A DNA stretch of 64,000 nt from Tahibacter harae (GCF_024437735.1 NZ_JANFQO010000025.1:1-64000); one strand, 5' to 3'. Positions 47,032 through 58,267 are shown, counted from the stretch's first letter. Translations and numbers: made by a program. The notes: a model not told the origin generated them from the sequence alone.

Positions 47032-47061
47032 AGATTAGCGGAACGGGTCACAAACTGACAA
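47032..47061 (-). promoter_or_regulatory. Candidate promoter for the 145-residue protein gene
   Basis: On the minus strand, TTGTCA (47061-47056) and TAATCT (47037-47032) are 18 bases apart, about 60 bases before the start codon. The -10 context is GCTAATCTCCACCGCC. Confidence 0.35.
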
Positions 47062-47202
47062 TGGCTGTCAGGCCGCCCAAGAATTGTTTACAGAATCGCT
47101 GCGCCGGAAGCGGGCACGGCGCGACTGTGAGCCGGCGCCGTGCAGTCGGCGCGGCTCTAGGGAACCCGCCCATCGGCCGGCACGCCGCGCCGGCCCGGGC
47201 GC

Positions 47203-48051
47203 TCAGGCGCCGCGCAGCGTGCCTATGCGCTGGCCGACCTTGACCGCCTGCTCGGCCGCCAGCTCCGCCGCAATCTGGCCCACGCCGGGCGGCAGCAGCA
47301 CGATCACGGTCGAGCCCATGTTGAAGCGGGCCATCTCGGCGAAACGCTCCAGGCGGATGTTCTGGTCGCGCCATTCGCGCCGGGTCACGCGGCTGGCATA
47401 GGGCGGGATCTCCAGTCCGGACCACACCGTGGACACGCTGGAAACCAGCATGGCGCCGACCATCACCACCACGAAGGGGCCGTGCTCGCCCTCGAAATGG
47501 CAGACCAGGCGCTCGTTGCGCGCGAACAGCCGGGGGATGGCCGCGACCGGTGCCGGCGCCACGCTGAACAGGCGGCCGGGCACGTGCACCGTGCTGACCA
47601 GGGTGCCGCTCAACGGCATATGGGCGCGGTGGTAGTCGCGCGGCGACAGATAGACGGTAACGAAGCTGCCGTCGGCATAGACGGCCGCATCGGCCTCGGA
47701 GGCGAGCAGCTCGGCCACCGTATAGTCCTGTCCCTTGGCCTGCAGGATGCGGCCGGCGCGGATGGGGCCGGCCTGGCTGACCTTGCCGTCGGCCGGGCAG
47801 AGCAGGGCGTCGGCGGCCGGGTCGGCGCTGCGCGCGCCGGGCTTGAGCAAGCGCGTGAAGAAGGCGTTGAAGTGCTCGAATGCGGCCAGGTCCGGCGTCT
47901 GCGCCTCGCTCAGATCGACATTGAAGCGGCGCACGATCTGGCCGATCAGGAAATTCTTCCACGGCTTCCAGGTCCAGCGCGTGGCCCAGTACACCAGGCG
48001 CGACAGCAGCCGGTGCGGCAGCGCGTATTGCAAGGCGATGGCCGGCTTCAT
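47203..48051 (-). CDS. psd: Phosphatidylserine decarboxylase proenzyme
   Basis: This membrane enzyme makes phosphatidylethanolamine. The 282-residue proenzyme has the usual [10 protein letters not shown] and [10 protein letters not shown] regions. The self-cleavage motif MGST ([11 protein letters not shown], near residue 247) generates the pyruvoyl cofactor from Ser; the family consensus is LGST, so Met at the first position is a mild variant. ATG 48051 overlaps the SCO-type gene stop by four bases. Confidence 0.95.
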   Translation of the reverse strand: MKPAIALQYALPHRLLSRLVYWATRWTWKPWKNFLIGQIVRRFNVDLSEAQTPDLAAFEHFNAFFTRLLKPGARSADPAADALLCPADGKVSQAGPIRAGRILQAKGQDYTVAELLASEADAAVYADGSFVTVYLSPRDYHRAHMPLSGTLVSTVHVPGRLFSVAPAPVAAIPRLFARNERLVCHFEGEHGPFVVVMVGAMLVSSVSTVWSGLEIPPYASRVTRREWRDQNIRLERFAEMARFNMGSTVIVLLPPGVGQIAAELAAEQAVKVGQRIGTLRGA

Positions 48052-48692
48052 CGGCGCGTCGCCAGCAGGGTGAGCAGGTCGGCGCCGATCGCGGCCGGGT
48101 TCAGCGGCGGGCGGATCAGGCCGGTCTGCTGGGCCTGCGGATCGATCAGTACCACGGCTGCGCTGTGGTCCACCGAATAATTGCCGCCTTCGGCCGGTGT
48201 GCGCGCATAGACCAGGCCCAGCGAGCGGGTGAGGCGGGTAAGTTCCTCGTCGCTGCCGGTGGCGGCGACGAAGCCCGGGTCGTAGAAGGCGGCGTAGCGG
48301 CCCAGGGTTTCGGGCTGGTCGCGCTGCGGGTCCACCGAGATGAAAAGCACCTGTACCTGGTCGGCGGCGCCGGCCTTGGCCAGTTCCGCGCGCACCTGCT
48401 TGAGCACGCCCAGGGTGTTGGGGCAGATGTCCGGGCAGTTGGTGAAGCCGAAGAACACCAGGTTCCAGCGGCCCTTGAAGTCGTTGCGCGTCAGCGGTTT
48501 GCCGTCGCTGCGGGTGAGCTGGAAATCGACCACCGCGCGCGGTGCCGGGAAGCGGGTGATGGCCTGCAGCGGCTGGGCGGTGTCGACGCCGAAATAGCGG
48601 CTGCCCAGCCACAGGCCCAGTCCCGCGGCGAACGCGGCAATCAGGATCAGATAGGTCGGCAGGGTGCGGCCGGGGTTATGAAGTGTAGTCAT
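48048..48692 (-). CDS. SCO1/SenC family copper chaperone
   Basis: The 214-residue protein is anchored by an N-terminal helix ([17 protein letters not shown]) and has a thioredoxin-like domain. The copper-binding CPDIC motif (about residues 86-90) and the distal His in YSVDHSAAV (about 174) are present. SCO proteins load CuA of cytochrome oxidase or act as thiol reductants. It is coupled to psd by overlap. Its ATG is only about 7 bases from a possible TATACT box on the minus strand. Confidence 0.92.
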   Translation of the reverse strand: MTTLHNPGRTLPTYLILIAAFAAGLGLWLGSRYFGVDTAQPLQAITRFPAPRAVVDFQLTRSDGKPLTRNDFKGRWNLVFFGFTNCPDICPNTLGVLKQVRAELAKAGAADQVQVLFISVDPQRDQPETLGRYAAFYDPGFVAATGSDEELTRLTRSLGLVYARTPAEGGNYSVDHSAAVVLIDPQAQQTGLIRPPLNPAAIGADLLTLLATRR

Positions 48693-48731
48693 TGCGCCAG
48701 TATAGACGCGGACGGGGCGGCTCCAGCGGCC

Positions 48732-48737
48732 TATACT
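48732..48737 (+). promoter_or_regulatory. Candidate -10 box of prmB
   Basis: TATACT lies 27 bases before the prmB ATG in the divergent spacer with the SCO-type gene; the context is GCCTATACTCTGCGGCC. No convincing -35. Confidence 0.3.
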
Positions 48738-48764
48738 CTGCGGCCCTTTGTCGCTGCATGCCTC

Positions 48765-49685
48765 ATGACCGCCGAACTTTCCACCATCGTCGACTTCATC
48801 CGCTACGGCGCCAGCCGCTTCGCCGGCGCCGGGCTGACCTTCGGCCACAGCTACGACAACGCGCTGGACGAGGCGACCCACCTGGTGCTGCACGCCCTGC
48901 ACCTGCCGCACGACCTGTCGCCCAACTATGGCCAGGCCAAGCTGGTGGAAGAGGAAAAGCAGCGCGTGCTGGCCCTGTTCGAGCGCCGCGTGCGCGAACG
49001 CAAGCCGGTCGCCTATCTCACCGGCGAGGCCTGGTTCGCCGGCCTGCTGTTCAAGGTCGACGAGCGCGTGCTGGTGCCGCGCTCGCCGATCGCGGAACTG
49101 ATCCAGAGCGGCTTCTCGCCGTGGCTGGAAGACATCGAGGTCGAACGCGCGCTGGACCTGTGCACCGGTTCGGGCTGCATCGGCATCGCCATGGCCTCGC
49201 ACAATCCCAACTGGCAGGTCGACGTGGTCGACATCAGCGACGATGCTTTGGCGCTGGCCAACGTCAACGTGCGCTTCCAGGACGTGCAGGACCGCGTGCG
49301 CGTGATCAAGTCCGACCTGTTCGCCGCGCTGCAAGGCGAAGTCTACGACCTGATCGTGTCCAACCCGCCGTACGTCACGGAACAGGAATTTGCCGATCTT
49401 CCGCCCGAATACAGCCATGAACCGGCACTAGGTTTGAAGGCCGGTCACGACGGTCTGGATTTCGCCCTGCGCATCCTGGCCGAGGCGCCGGTGCATCTGT
49501 CGGAGCAGGGGCTGCTCATCGTCGAGGTCGGCGAGAGCGAACGCGCCCTGGTCGAGCTGCTGCCGCGCGTGCCGTTCACCTGGATCGAATTCAATGTCGG
49601 CCAGATGGGCATTTTCGCGCTGGACCGGCGCGATCTGGTCGCACATGCGGACGAGATCCGCGCTGCGCTGCAATCGAGAAGCTGA
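48765..49685 (+). CDS. prmB: 50S ribosomal protein L3 glutamine N5-methyltransferase
   Basis: This HemK-type enzyme methylates a glutamine of ribosomal protein L3. The 306 residues contain the SAM motif ALDLCTGSGCIGIAMA and the substrate motif NPPYV (Asn near residue 200), with the PrmB-specific N-terminus (STIVDFIRYGASRF). It lies 15 bases before aroC, the same arrangement seen in many gammaproteobacteria. Confidence 0.95.
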   Translation: MTAELSTIVDFIRYGASRFAGAGLTFGHSYDNALDEATHLVLHALHLPHDLSPNYGQAKLVEEEKQRVLALFERRVRERKPVAYLTGEAWFAGLLFKVDERVLVPRSPIAELIQSGFSPWLEDIEVERALDLCTGSGCIGIAMASHNPNWQVDVVDISDDALALANVNVRFQDVQDRVRVIKSDLFAALQGEVYDLIVSNPPYVTEQEFADLPPEYSHEPALGLKAGHDGLDFALRILAEAPVHLSEQGLLIVEVGESERALVELLPRVPFTWIEFNVGQMGIFALDRRDLVAHADEIRAALQSRS

Positions 49686-49700
49686 GCGGAAACCCCTCGC

Positions 49701-50798
49701 GTGTCCAGCAATTCCTTCGGCAAGCTGTTGAGCGTCACCACCTTCGGCGAAAGCCATGGCCCGGCCATAGGCTGTGTCGTCGACGGCTGCCCGCCCGGGC
49801 TGGCGCTGGCGCCGGAGGATTTCCGCAACGACCTGGAGCGGCGCGCCACCGGGCGCAGCCGGCACACCTCGCAGCGGCGCGAAACCGATGAGGTGGAAAT
49901 CCTTTCCGGCGTGTACGAAGGCCTCACCACCGGCACGCCGATCGCGCTGCTGATCCGCAATACCGATCAGCGTTCCAAAGACTATGCCGACATCGCCGAG
50001 CGCTTCCGCCCCGGCCATGCGGACTACAGCTACTGGCACAAGTACGGCCTGCGCGATCCGCGCGGCGGCGGGCGTTCCTCGGCGCGCGAGACCACGATGC
50101 GCGTGGCCGCCGGCGTGATCGCCAAGCGCTGGCTGCAGCAGCGTCACGGCGTGCGTGTACGCGGCTGGCTGGCCCAGCTGGGACCGCTGACCCCGGCCGC
50201 GTTCGACTGGGATGCAGTGGAGCAGAACCCGTTCTTCTGGCCCGACGCCGCGATGGTGGCGGAGCTGGAAAGCTGGATGGACAAGCTGCGCAAGTCCGGC
50301 GATTCGGTCGGCGCGCGGGTGAATGTGCTGGCCGAGAATGTGCCGCCGGGCTGGGGCGAACCCATCTACGGCAAGCTCGACGGCGAACTGGCCGCGGCCC
50401 TCATGAGCATCAATGCGGTCAAGGGCGTGGAGATCGGCGACGGCTTCGCCGCGGTGAGCCAGCGCGGCAGCGAACACCGCGACGAGATCACGCCGCAGGG
50501 CTTCCTGTCCAACCATGCCGGCGGCGTGCTCGGCGGCATTTCCACCGGCCAGGACGTGCTCGCCTCGATCGCGCTCAAGCCCACCTCCAGCATTCTCATT
50601 CCGGGCCGCAGCGTGAATGTGCGCGGCGAGCCCGTCGACGTCGTCACCAAGGGCCGCCACGACCCCTGTGTCGGCATCCGCGCCACGCCCATCGCCGAAG
50701 CCATGGTCGCCCTGGTGCTGATGGACCAGGCCCTGCGCCACCGCGCCCAGTGCGGCGACGTGGCTGCCGTCACTCCGCGAATTCCGGCCAAACCCTGA
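49701..50798 (+). CDS. aroC: Chorismate synthase
   Basis: AroC makes chorismate from EPSP, the entry point to tryptophan and other aromatics. The 365-residue protein carries the family signatures [34 protein letters not shown] and [14 protein letters not shown]. The start is GTG 49701. It follows prmB closely and precedes asd by 63 bases. Confidence 0.97.
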   Translation: MSSNSFGKLLSVTTFGESHGPAIGCVVDGCPPGLALAPEDFRNDLERRATGRSRHTSQRRETDEVEILSGVYEGLTTGTPIALLIRNTDQRSKDYADIAERFRPGHADYSYWHKYGLRDPRGGGRSSARETTMRVAAGVIAKRWLQQRHGVRVRGWLAQLGPLTPAAFDWDAVEQNPFFWPDAAMVAELESWMDKLRKSGDSVGARVNVLAENVPPGWGEPIYGKLDGELAAALMSINAVKGVEIGDGFAAVSQRGSEHRDEITPQGFLSNHAGGVLGGISTGQDVLASIALKPTSSILIPGRSVNVRGEPVDVVTKGRHDPCVGIRATPIAEAMVALVLMDQALRHRAQCGDVAAVTPRIPAKP

Positions 50799-50861
50799 TC
50801 GTCCGCGCGGGCGCGCGGCCGGCCGTCCGCATCCTCGAAGTATCAAACTGGAGAAATACAA

Positions 50862-51899
50862 ATGTCTGCAAGCTCTGCGGAACGCAAGTTCAAGGTGGCC
50901 ATGGTTGGCGCGACCGGCGCGGTCGGCGAAACCCTGATCGGCATTCTGAAAGAGCGCAAATTCCCGATCGGTGAGTTCGTGCCGCTGGCCAGCGAGCGCT
51001 CCGCCGGCGGTCAGGTCGCCTTCGGCAACCAGAAGGTCACGGTGCAGGATCTGGCCGCGTACGATTTCGACGGCGTCGACATTGCGTTCTTCTCCGCCGG
51101 CGGCAGCGTCAGCCGGGTACATGCGCCGCGCGCGGCCGCGGCCGGCGCCGTGGTCATCGACAACACCTCGGAGTTCCGCTACCAGGACGACATTCCGCTG
51201 GTCGTCTCCGAAGTGAACCCGGATGCCATCGCCGGCTATACCACGCGCGGCATCATCGCCAATCCGAATTGTTCGACCATGCAGATGCTGGTCGCGCTGG
51301 CGCCGATCCATCGCGCCGTGGGCATCACCCGCATCAATGTGGCGACCTATCAGTCGGTGTCCGGCGCCGGCCGTTCGGGCCTGGAGGAACTGGGCCGCCA
51401 GACCGCGGCCATCCTCAACTTCCAGGAAGCCAGGCCGCAGAAGTTCCAGGCCCAGATCGCCTTCAACCTGATCCCCCAGATCGACGACTTCCAGCCCAAC
51501 GGCTATACCAAGGAAGAAATGAAGATGGTCTGGGAGACGCGCAAGATCCTCGCCGACGCCAGCATCGAAGTGAACCCGACCGCGGTGCGCGTGCCGGTGT
51601 TCTACGGCCATTCCGAGGCCGTGCATATCGAAACTCGCGACAAGATCACAGCGCAGCAGGCGCGCGAACTGCTAGAAAGCGCGCCCGGCGTCGTAGTCGT
51701 GGATGAACGCGCGCCCGGGGGCTATCCCACCCCGGTTTCGCATGCGGCGGGGCAGGACGGGGTGTTTGTCGGCCGCATCCGCGAGGACATCTCGCATCCG
51801 CGCGGGCTCAACCTCTGGGTCGTTTCCGACAACATCCGCAAGGGCGCGGCCCTCAATGCGGTCCAGGTCGCCGAGCTATTGGTGAAATCGTATCTGTGA
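50862..51899 (+). CDS. asd: Aspartate-semialdehyde dehydrogenase
   Basis: This NADPH enzyme makes aspartate semialdehyde for lysine, threonine and methionine. The 345-residue protein has MVGATGAVGETL, the catalytic Cys in ANPNCSTMQM, and the His region of VFYGHSEAVHIE. GGAGA precedes the ATG. Its place before fimV is typical for Lysobacterales and Pseudomonas. Confidence 0.97.
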   Translation: MSASSAERKFKVAMVGATGAVGETLIGILKERKFPIGEFVPLASERSAGGQVAFGNQKVTVQDLAAYDFDGVDIAFFSAGGSVSRVHAPRAAAAGAVVIDNTSEFRYQDDIPLVVSEVNPDAIAGYTTRGIIANPNCSTMQMLVALAPIHRAVGITRINVATYQSVSGAGRSGLEELGRQTAAILNFQEARPQKFQAQIAFNLIPQIDDFQPNGYTKEEMKMVWETRKILADASIEVNPTAVRVPVFYGHSEAVHIETRDKITAQQARELLESAPGVVVVDERAPGGYPTPVSHAAGQDGVFVGRIREDISHPRGLNLWVVSDNIRKGAALNAVQVAELLVKSYL

Positions 51900-52150
51900 T
51901 CTATAGTTACGATTGTGTTATAAGGCATTTTCGAGATTGTCCGGCAGGTTTTTTGGGGGCCGGATACGGCTGCGCAAGGAGGCGCGGCCGCGTCGATCGG
52001 CTGGCAAGTCGCTGATCGGCAAAGGAAACGCGCAGGACAAATGCTGCGAAAGGGGATCGGCCGATGTCCGCGCATCTGCCGGTGGTTCGCGGGGCTGTTT
52101 AGACACGAAGTACCAGGCCGTAGGCCACTGCCACCCAGGGGGCTGACCTC

Positions 52151-54826
52151 ATGAATGGATCGCTGAAACTAACGCTGGCCGTTGCCCTCGCACTGGGCAG
52201 TACCAATGCGTTGGCGTTGGGCCTGGGCATGATCCAGGTCAAATCGGGCTTGAACGAACCCCTGGTCGCCGAGATTCCGGTCAACGGCAGCCTGGACGAA
52301 ACCGCCGGCCTCAATGTCGCGCTCGCGGCGGCCGCCGATTTCGAGCGCGTGGGACTGTCCCGCTCCCGCATCGTGGTACCGCTGGAATTCACCGTCGCCA
52401 CCGGGGCCAAGGGCAACGCGGTGATCAAGGTGACAACCAAGGAACCGGTGCGCGATCCGTTCCTGGATTTCCTCATCGAAGTGAACTGGGCCAAGGGCAA
52501 GCTGCTGCGCGAATACACCGTGCTGCTGGATCCGCCCACCATGGCGCCGGCGATCAAGGGATCGCGCGCGAGTACCACGCCGGTCAAGGACAGCTCCGCC
52601 CCGGCCAGTTCGACCCAGCTGCCGGCGAGCAAGCCGGGCAAGGCACCCAAGCCGGCCCGCGAAACCGCCGCCGCACCGGCCGCCGAGCCTTCCGCGCCCG
52701 CCGCGCCGCGCAGCGCCGCCGCCGGCGAATACGGTCCGGTTGCCCAGGGCGAGACCTTGTGGGAAGTCGCCGCCGCCACCCGGCCGGACGACAGCGTCTC
52801 GCTGAACCAGGTCATGATCGCGCTGCTGCGCAGCAACCCGAACGCCTTCTTCAAGGACAACATCAATTCGCTCAAGCGCGGCGCCATCCTGCGCGTGCCC
52901 AGCGCGGATGAGATCCGCGCCGCCGGCACCGCCGCCGCGGCCGCGGCCGAAGTGCGCAGCCAGAACGACGCCGCCCGCGGCGGCGGCGCTGCGCCCACCC
53001 TGGTTGCCGACACCGGCAGCAAGCCCGCCGCCAGCGCGCCGGCCAGCGCCGCCGCGTCCAAGCCCAGCCGCACCGAAAGCGACCGCCTGGAACTGGTGCC
53101 GCCGAAGGTGGCCAAGGAATCCAGCGCCAGCGCCGAACGGCCGGGCAGCGGCGGCAGCGGTGATTCCAGCGTCCGTGCCGAACTGGCGCGCACCAAGGAG
53201 GCCCTGGCCAGCCGCGATCAGGAAGCCGGCGAGCTGAAATCGCGCGTGCGCGAGCTGGAAGATCTCAAGACCAAGAACGACAAGCTGCTGTCGCTGAAGG
53301 ATTCCGAGCTGGCCGCCTTGCAGGCCAAGCTGAAGGAACTGCAGGACAAGGCCGCCAAGCCGGGCGCCGCGCCCGCCGCCGCGGCGCCTGCCAGCAGCGC
53401 GCCGGCCACGGCCAGCACGGCTCCGGCCGCCAGCGCACCGGCGGCCACGCCGCCGGCTTCGACCACGACTACGGTGACCGCGCCCAAGCCGGGCAGCGAG
53501 CTGACCAAGGAAGAAATCTGGGGTGCCGCTGCCGGCGACAAGAGCGCTTCGCCGGGCAGCACGGCCAGCACGCCGTCCACTGCCGCCAGCACGCCGTCCA
53601 CTACGGCCGCGCCGGGCAGCAGCGCGTCGACCGCGCCGTCGACCGCCGCCACTGCGCCTTCGTCGACTGCGAACACGCCGGCTGCCAGCAGCACGACGCC
53701 GGCCGGCACCACGCCGGCGGCGGCGAGCAGCGCGACGCCGGGCTCCAGCGCGACTACGGGCACGACCACGCCGGCCGCTCCGGCTACCACCGACAGCCCG
53801 GCCAGCACGACCCCGGCCGCCAGCAGCACCGCGCCCGCCACGCCGGCGCCGGCCGCCGCCACGCCGCCGGCCACGACCACGCCGGCCAAGCCGGCGACCA
53901 GCACCACGGCTCCGGCCAAGCCGGCCACCCCGGCCAAGGTGCAGCCGCTGGAAGTCGAGAAGCCCTGGTACAGCAACCCCAACACCTGGATATACGGTGC
54001 GGGCGGCCTGGCCGTGCTGGGTGCGCTGGGCTTCCTGCTGAGCCGCGTGCTGGGCAAGAAGAAGGCGGCGCCGGCTGCCGTCGACAGCGGTTATGCCGAA
54101 GCCACCTCGCCGCTGCAGGACGAGGAAGACGCCCTGCTGGACCGCCTGGCCCAGTACCCGGACGACACCTCGGCCCATCTGGAACTGACCAGCCTGTACT
54201 ACTCCCAGGGCGATGCGGACAAGTTCGAAGCCGCGGCCCAGGCCATGTACGCCCACATCTACGACACCAACATGCCGGAATGGCAGCAGGTGCAGGCCAT
54301 GGGCCGCGAGCTGGTGCCGAGCAATCCGCTGTTCGCCGAACCCGCGGCCACCGCCGTGGCGCCGGCTTTCGGCGGCTTCGGCAGCGGTCCGGCCTCGCCC
54401 GAGCCCATGCGTTTCGACGGCTTCGACGACGGTTTCGGCACGCCGCCGCCGCCTGCGGCCAAGCCGGCCGAAGAGGAAGCCTTCGACTTCGACCTGACCG
54501 ACCGCAGCGCGCCGCCCGCGCCGCCGCCGTCCGCCGCGCGCGATGATTTCTCGTTCGACCTGACCCCGCCGCCGCCGAGCAGCAACTACCAGACCCAGGT
54601 GCAGCCGCTGCCGCCGATCCCGGACCTGGCACCGCCGCCGGCAGCGCGTGTGGACGACGATCTGATCGCGGCCGATGACGCAATCGGTACCAAGCTGGAT
54701 CTGGCCAAGGCCTACCTCGACATGGGCGATCCGGATGGAGCGCGCTCCATGCTGGAAGAGGTTCTGATCGAAGGGTCCGAGGGGCAGAAGTCGGAAGCGC
54801 GGAAGTTGCTGGCGGAGATTCGCTGA
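52151..54826 (+). CDS. fimV: FimV, peptidoglycan-binding pilus and motility scaffold
   Basis: FimV organises polar type IV pilus and c-di-GMP or cAMP signalling parts. The 891 residues start with a signal peptide (LTLAVALALGSTNALA) and the conserved N-terminal GMIQVKSGLNEPLVAEIP. A LysM domain (about 195-253), a coiled coil (about 340-400) and a long Ala/Thr/Pro linker follow. A single membrane helix near 610-635 (IYGAGGLAVLGALGFLL) and an acidic C-terminal region with the FimV domain (LDLAKAYLDMGDPDGARSML) close it. The 251-bp spacer upstream has no box I would name. Confidence 0.95.
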   Translation: MNGSLKLTLAVALALGSTNALALGLGMIQVKSGLNEPLVAEIPVNGSLDETAGLNVALAAAADFERVGLSRSRIVVPLEFTVATGAKGNAVIKVTTKEPVRDPFLDFLIEVNWAKGKLLREYTVLLDPPTMAPAIKGSRASTTPVKDSSAPASSTQLPASKPGKAPKPARETAAAPAAEPSAPAAPRSAAAGEYGPVAQGETLWEVAAATRPDDSVSLNQVMIALLRSNPNAFFKDNINSLKRGAILRVPSADEIRAAGTAAAAAAEVRSQNDAARGGGAAPTLVADTGSKPAASAPASAAASKPSRTESDRLELVPPKVAKESSASAERPGSGGSGDSSVRAELARTKEALASRDQEAGELKSRVRELEDLKTKNDKLLSLKDSELAALQAKLKELQDKAAKPGAAPAAAAPASSAPATASTAPAASAPAATPPASTTTTVTAPKPGSELTKEEIWGAAAGDKSASPGSTASTPSTAASTPSTTAAPGSSASTAPSTAATAPSSTANTPAASSTTPAGTTPAAASSATPGSSATTGTTTPAAPATTDSPASTTPAASSTAPATPAPAAATPPATTTPAKPATSTTAPAKPATPAKVQPLEVEKPWYSNPNTWIYGAGGLAVLGALGFLLSRVLGKKKAAPAAVDSGYAEATSPLQDEEDALLDRLAQYPDDTSAHLELTSLYYSQGDADKFEAAAQAMYAHIYDTNMPEWQQVQAMGRELVPSNPLFAEPAATAVAPAFGGFGSGPASPEPMRFDGFDDGFGTPPPPAAKPAEEEAFDFDLTDRSAPPAPPPSAARDDFSFDLTPPPPSSNYQTQVQPLPPIPDLAPPPAARVDDDLIAADDAIGTKLDLAKAYLDMGDPDGARSMLEEVLIEGSEGQKSEARKLLAEIR

Positions 54827-54858
54827 GTTATTGCGCGTTGCTTGATTGGGTTGCTTGG

Positions 54859-54886
54859 GGCCGGCGATTGCCGGCCTCTTGCTTTT
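54859..54886 (+). terminator. Terminator after fimV
   Basis: GGCCGGC, loop GATT, GCCGGCC (54859-54876), then TCTTGCTTTT. It lies 33 bases after the fimV stop. Confidence 0.75.
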
Positions 54887-55006
54887 GGGGCTTCGCAGAG
54901 AGTTTTTGCGTTGGGGGCGGGTGCGTTGGCGGCTGCGTGTTGGTGCGTGATTAGTTTTCCGGGAAGACGGGTTTCTGCGCCTGGTGGTTTGTAGTTGTTT
55001 GATTTA

Positions 55007-55290
55007 AGGCGGTTTCGTCCGCCTTGCGGCGGCCGACCTACTTTCTTTTGCTTGTGCAAAAGAAAGTAGGCAAAGAAAACACACCCCAGAAGCCGCGGCC
55101 TGCGGGCATCCTGCCCTCCGGCTGCGCGAGGCGGCTCCGGGGTCCGCTGCAGGGCCATCCTGGCCCTGCAGCGGACTCGCGCCCATCCCTGGGCGCGACC
55201 CGCGCGGTGCGCGGGCTTTTCCTACGCCGCCTCGCCGCGGCTTATGGGGCCCCGGTAAGGCGGCGCACATCCTTGTGCGCAGAAGCAACG
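55007..55290 (+). repeat. Composite repeat core, copy B
   Basis: This is the counterpart of copy A at 37440-37735, in opposite orientation. It has GGCGGTTTCGTCCGCC, the 15-bp palindrome CCTACTTTCTTTTGC / GCAAAAGAAAGTAGG (55037-55070), CACCCCAGAAGCCGCGGCC, several small GC hairpins (e.g. GCTGCAGGGCCA paired with TGGCCCTGCAGC), and the end GCGCAGAAGCAAC. Confidence 0.85.
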
Positions 55291-55368
55291 GCCAAAGCCA
55301 AAGCCAAAGCCAAAGCCAAAGCCAAAGCCAAAGCCAAAGCCAAAGCCAAAGCCAAAGCCAAAGCCAAA
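55291..55368 (+). repeat. Perfect hexanucleotide array, (GCCAAA)13
   Basis: Thirteen uninterrupted copies of GCCAAA run directly after the composite-repeat core. Perfect identity implies recent expansion by slippage, so the copy number is likely to vary between strains. Confidence 0.95.
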
Positions 55369-55424
55369 GCAACAGTGATGGCACTGTTATTTCCGCAGCT
55401 GGCGCCGCCAGTCATTCATGCGAT

Positions 55425-55469
55425 CCCTCTCCCCCAAACTCGTTTGGGGGAGAGGGTTGGGTGAGGGGG
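55425..55469 (+). repeat. REP-like hairpin
   Basis: CCCTCTCCCCCAAAC and its mirror GTTTGGGGGAGAGGG pair around a short loop, then TTGGGTGAGGGGG. It is the same element and, relative to the composite core, the same orientation as the one at 37013-37072. Confidence 0.85.
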
Positions 55470-55548
55470 CAGCGCTCCCGTCGGGACAGCCTCCGGTTTT
55501 CGCCCAGCCCAGCCCGCGAATCCCCAATCCCCAATCCCCGCTTCAAGC

Positions 55549-55554
55549 TACAAT
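55549..55554 (+). promoter_or_regulatory. Candidate -10 box of truA
   Basis: TACAAT in the context AGCTACAATCCCGCC lies 28 bases before the proposed TTG start. No clear -35. Confidence 0.35.
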
Positions 55555-55582
55555 CCCGCCCCTTTCCCCCGCTGGAGCGGTC

Positions 55583-56365
55583 TTGCGCATCGTCCTGGGC
55601 GTCGAATACGACGGTACCGATTTTCTGGGCTGGCAGCGGCTGGACCGGGGGCGTACGGTGCAGGGTGTGCTGGAGCAGGCGCTGTCGTTCGTTGCGGCGC
55701 AGCCGGTGGCGGTGACGTGTGCGGGGCGTACGGATGCGGGGGTGCACGGTCGCTGCAACGTGGTGCATTTCGAGCCGCCGGTGGAGCGGGCCGACCGCAG
55801 CTGGCTGCTGGGGACGAATTCGCGCCTGCCGGACGATGTCTGCGTGCGCTGGATCCAGCGGCTGCCGGGGGATTTCCACGCGCGTTTCTCGGCGCGGGCG
55901 CGGCGCTACCGCTATACCTTGCTCAACCGTCCGGTGCGGCCGGCGCTGGATGCGCGTTATGTCGCCTGGCTGCGCGAGCCGCTGGATGCGCAGCGCATGC
56001 AGGCGGCAGCGCGGCATCTGCTCGGCGAGCATGATTTCAGCGCCTTCCGCACCGTCGCCTGCCAGGCGCCGAACCCGGTGCGCACGGTGCATGCCCTGAG
56101 CGTGCAGCGCGAGGGCGACTACATCAATTTCGATATCCAGGCCAACGCCTTCCTGCACCACATGGTGCGCAATATCGTCGGCAGCCTGCTGCTGGTGGGG
56201 CAGGGCGTACAGGCGCCGGAATGGCTGGGCGAGCTGCTCCGCGGCCGCGACCGCACCGTCGCCGGTCCCACGGCGCCGTCGCAGGGGCTGACCTTCATCG
56301 CGCCGCTGTATCCGGCGCAGTGGCAGCTGCCGGCTGAGGTCACCGGCGCGGATCTGCAGCCATGA
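55583..56365 (+). CDS. truA: tRNA pseudouridine synthase A (positions 38-40)
   Basis: The 260-residue enzyme makes pseudouridine at tRNA positions 38-40. It has the catalytic Asp (about residue 51) in [11 protein letters not shown] and the family stretches [12 protein letters not shown] and [16 protein letters not shown]. No ATG or GTG fits; TTG 55583 reads [11 protein letters not shown], has GGAG five bases upstream and matches the usual TruA N-terminus. Its end overlaps trpF by four bases. Confidence 0.95.
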   Translation: MRIVLGVEYDGTDFLGWQRLDRGRTVQGVLEQALSFVAAQPVAVTCAGRTDAGVHGRCNVVHFEPPVERADRSWLLGTNSRLPDDVCVRWIQRLPGDFHARFSARARRYRYTLLNRPVRPALDARYVAWLREPLDAQRMQAAARHLLGEHDFSAFRTVACQAPNPVRTVHALSVQREGDYINFDIQANAFLHHMVRNIVGSLLLVGQGVQAPEWLGELLRGRDRTVAGPTAPSQGLTFIAPLYPAQWQLPAEVTGADLQP

Positions 56366-57000
56366 CGCGCACTCGCGTGAAGTTCTGCGGCCTGACCCGT
56401 GCCGAAGACGTGGCCGCCGCCTGCGACCTGGGCGTGGATGCCATCGGCCTGGTCATGACCCGGCGCAGCAAGCGTTTCGTCGACCTGGACCAGGCCGCCG
56501 CGCTGCGTGCGCTGCTGCCGCCGTTCGTCGCGGCGGTGGTACTGCTGCTGGACGACGAGCCGGAGTGGGTACGCGAAGTCATTAGCCGGGTCGCGCCGGA
56601 TCTGCTGCAATTTCACGGCGAGGAAAGCGCGCAGGAATGCGCGGCCCACGGCCGGCGCTATCTCAAGGCCGTGCCCATGGGCAGCGTTGCCGACGTGGGC
56701 GCCTACGCCGCCACGCATCCGCAGGCGGCGGGTTTTCTGCTGGACAGCCATGCGGCCGGTGGCCAGGGCGGCAGCGGCGAGGCGTTCGACTGGCATCGGG
56801 TGCCGCGCGATTTCGGCCGGCCGCTGCTGCTGGCCGGCGGCCTCAACGCCGGCAATGTCGCGGCGGCGGTGCGCACGGCGCGGCCGTTCGCGGTCGACGT
56901 GTCCAGCGGCATTGAGGCCGCGCCGGGCATCAAGAGCGCGTCCAGGATGCGCGAATTCATGCAGTCGCTGGCCGCGGCCGGCGCAGAACAGGACCATTGA
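56362..57000 (+). CDS. trpF: Phosphoribosylanthranilate isomerase
   Basis: This step of tryptophan synthesis is carried out by a 212-residue TIM barrel. The catalytic Cys is in [12 protein letters not shown], the Asp is likely in GEAFDWHR, and the phosphate site is [10 protein letters not shown] and [11 protein letters not shown]. It is coupled to truA by overlap and to trpB by one-base spacing. Confidence 0.96.
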   Translation: MTRTRVKFCGLTRAEDVAAACDLGVDAIGLVMTRRSKRFVDLDQAAALRALLPPFVAAVVLLLDDEPEWVREVISRVAPDLLQFHGEESAQECAAHGRRYLKAVPMGSVADVGAYAATHPQAAGFLLDSHAAGGQGGSGEAFDWHRVPRDFGRPLLLAGGLNAGNVAAAVRTARPFAVDVSSGIEAAPGIKSASRMREFMQSLAAAGAEQDH

Positions 57001-57001
57001 C

Positions 57002-58210
<1,209 letters not shown>

Positions 58211-58267
58211 GACGGCGGCGCGGCACCGCCGCCGCGCCTTTCCCACCCCTTTCAACGGCAGTTGCGC

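Larger units (their letters stand above)
54827..55582. other. Gene-free repeat island B
   Basis: Between fimV and truA there is no credible gene. The stretch holds the fimV terminator, composite-repeat core copy B, a perfect GCCAAA array, a REP-like hairpin and a single GGGATT-type arm, then the truA promoter region. Frames through the GCCAAA array translate to Ala-Lys or Trp-Leu runs and are artefacts. Confidence 0.7.

Noticed and set aside
51900-51930. fimV promoter at TATAAG (51919-51924)
   Set aside because: No acceptable -35 at proper spacing, and the box is more than 220 bases from the start codon.
52169-54256. 695-residue minus-strand open frame opposite fimV
   Set aside because: It is a shadow of the Ala/Thr/Pro-rich fimV linker, giving Gly/Arg runs.
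55007-55368. CRISPR array
   Set aside because: The repeats are either a 6-base tandem without spacers or a single palindromic element; no direct repeats with unique spacers and no cas genes.
55004-55464. Open frames reading Ala-Lys or Trp-Leu repeats
   Set aside because: They arise from the GCCAAA array and have no start signal or domain.
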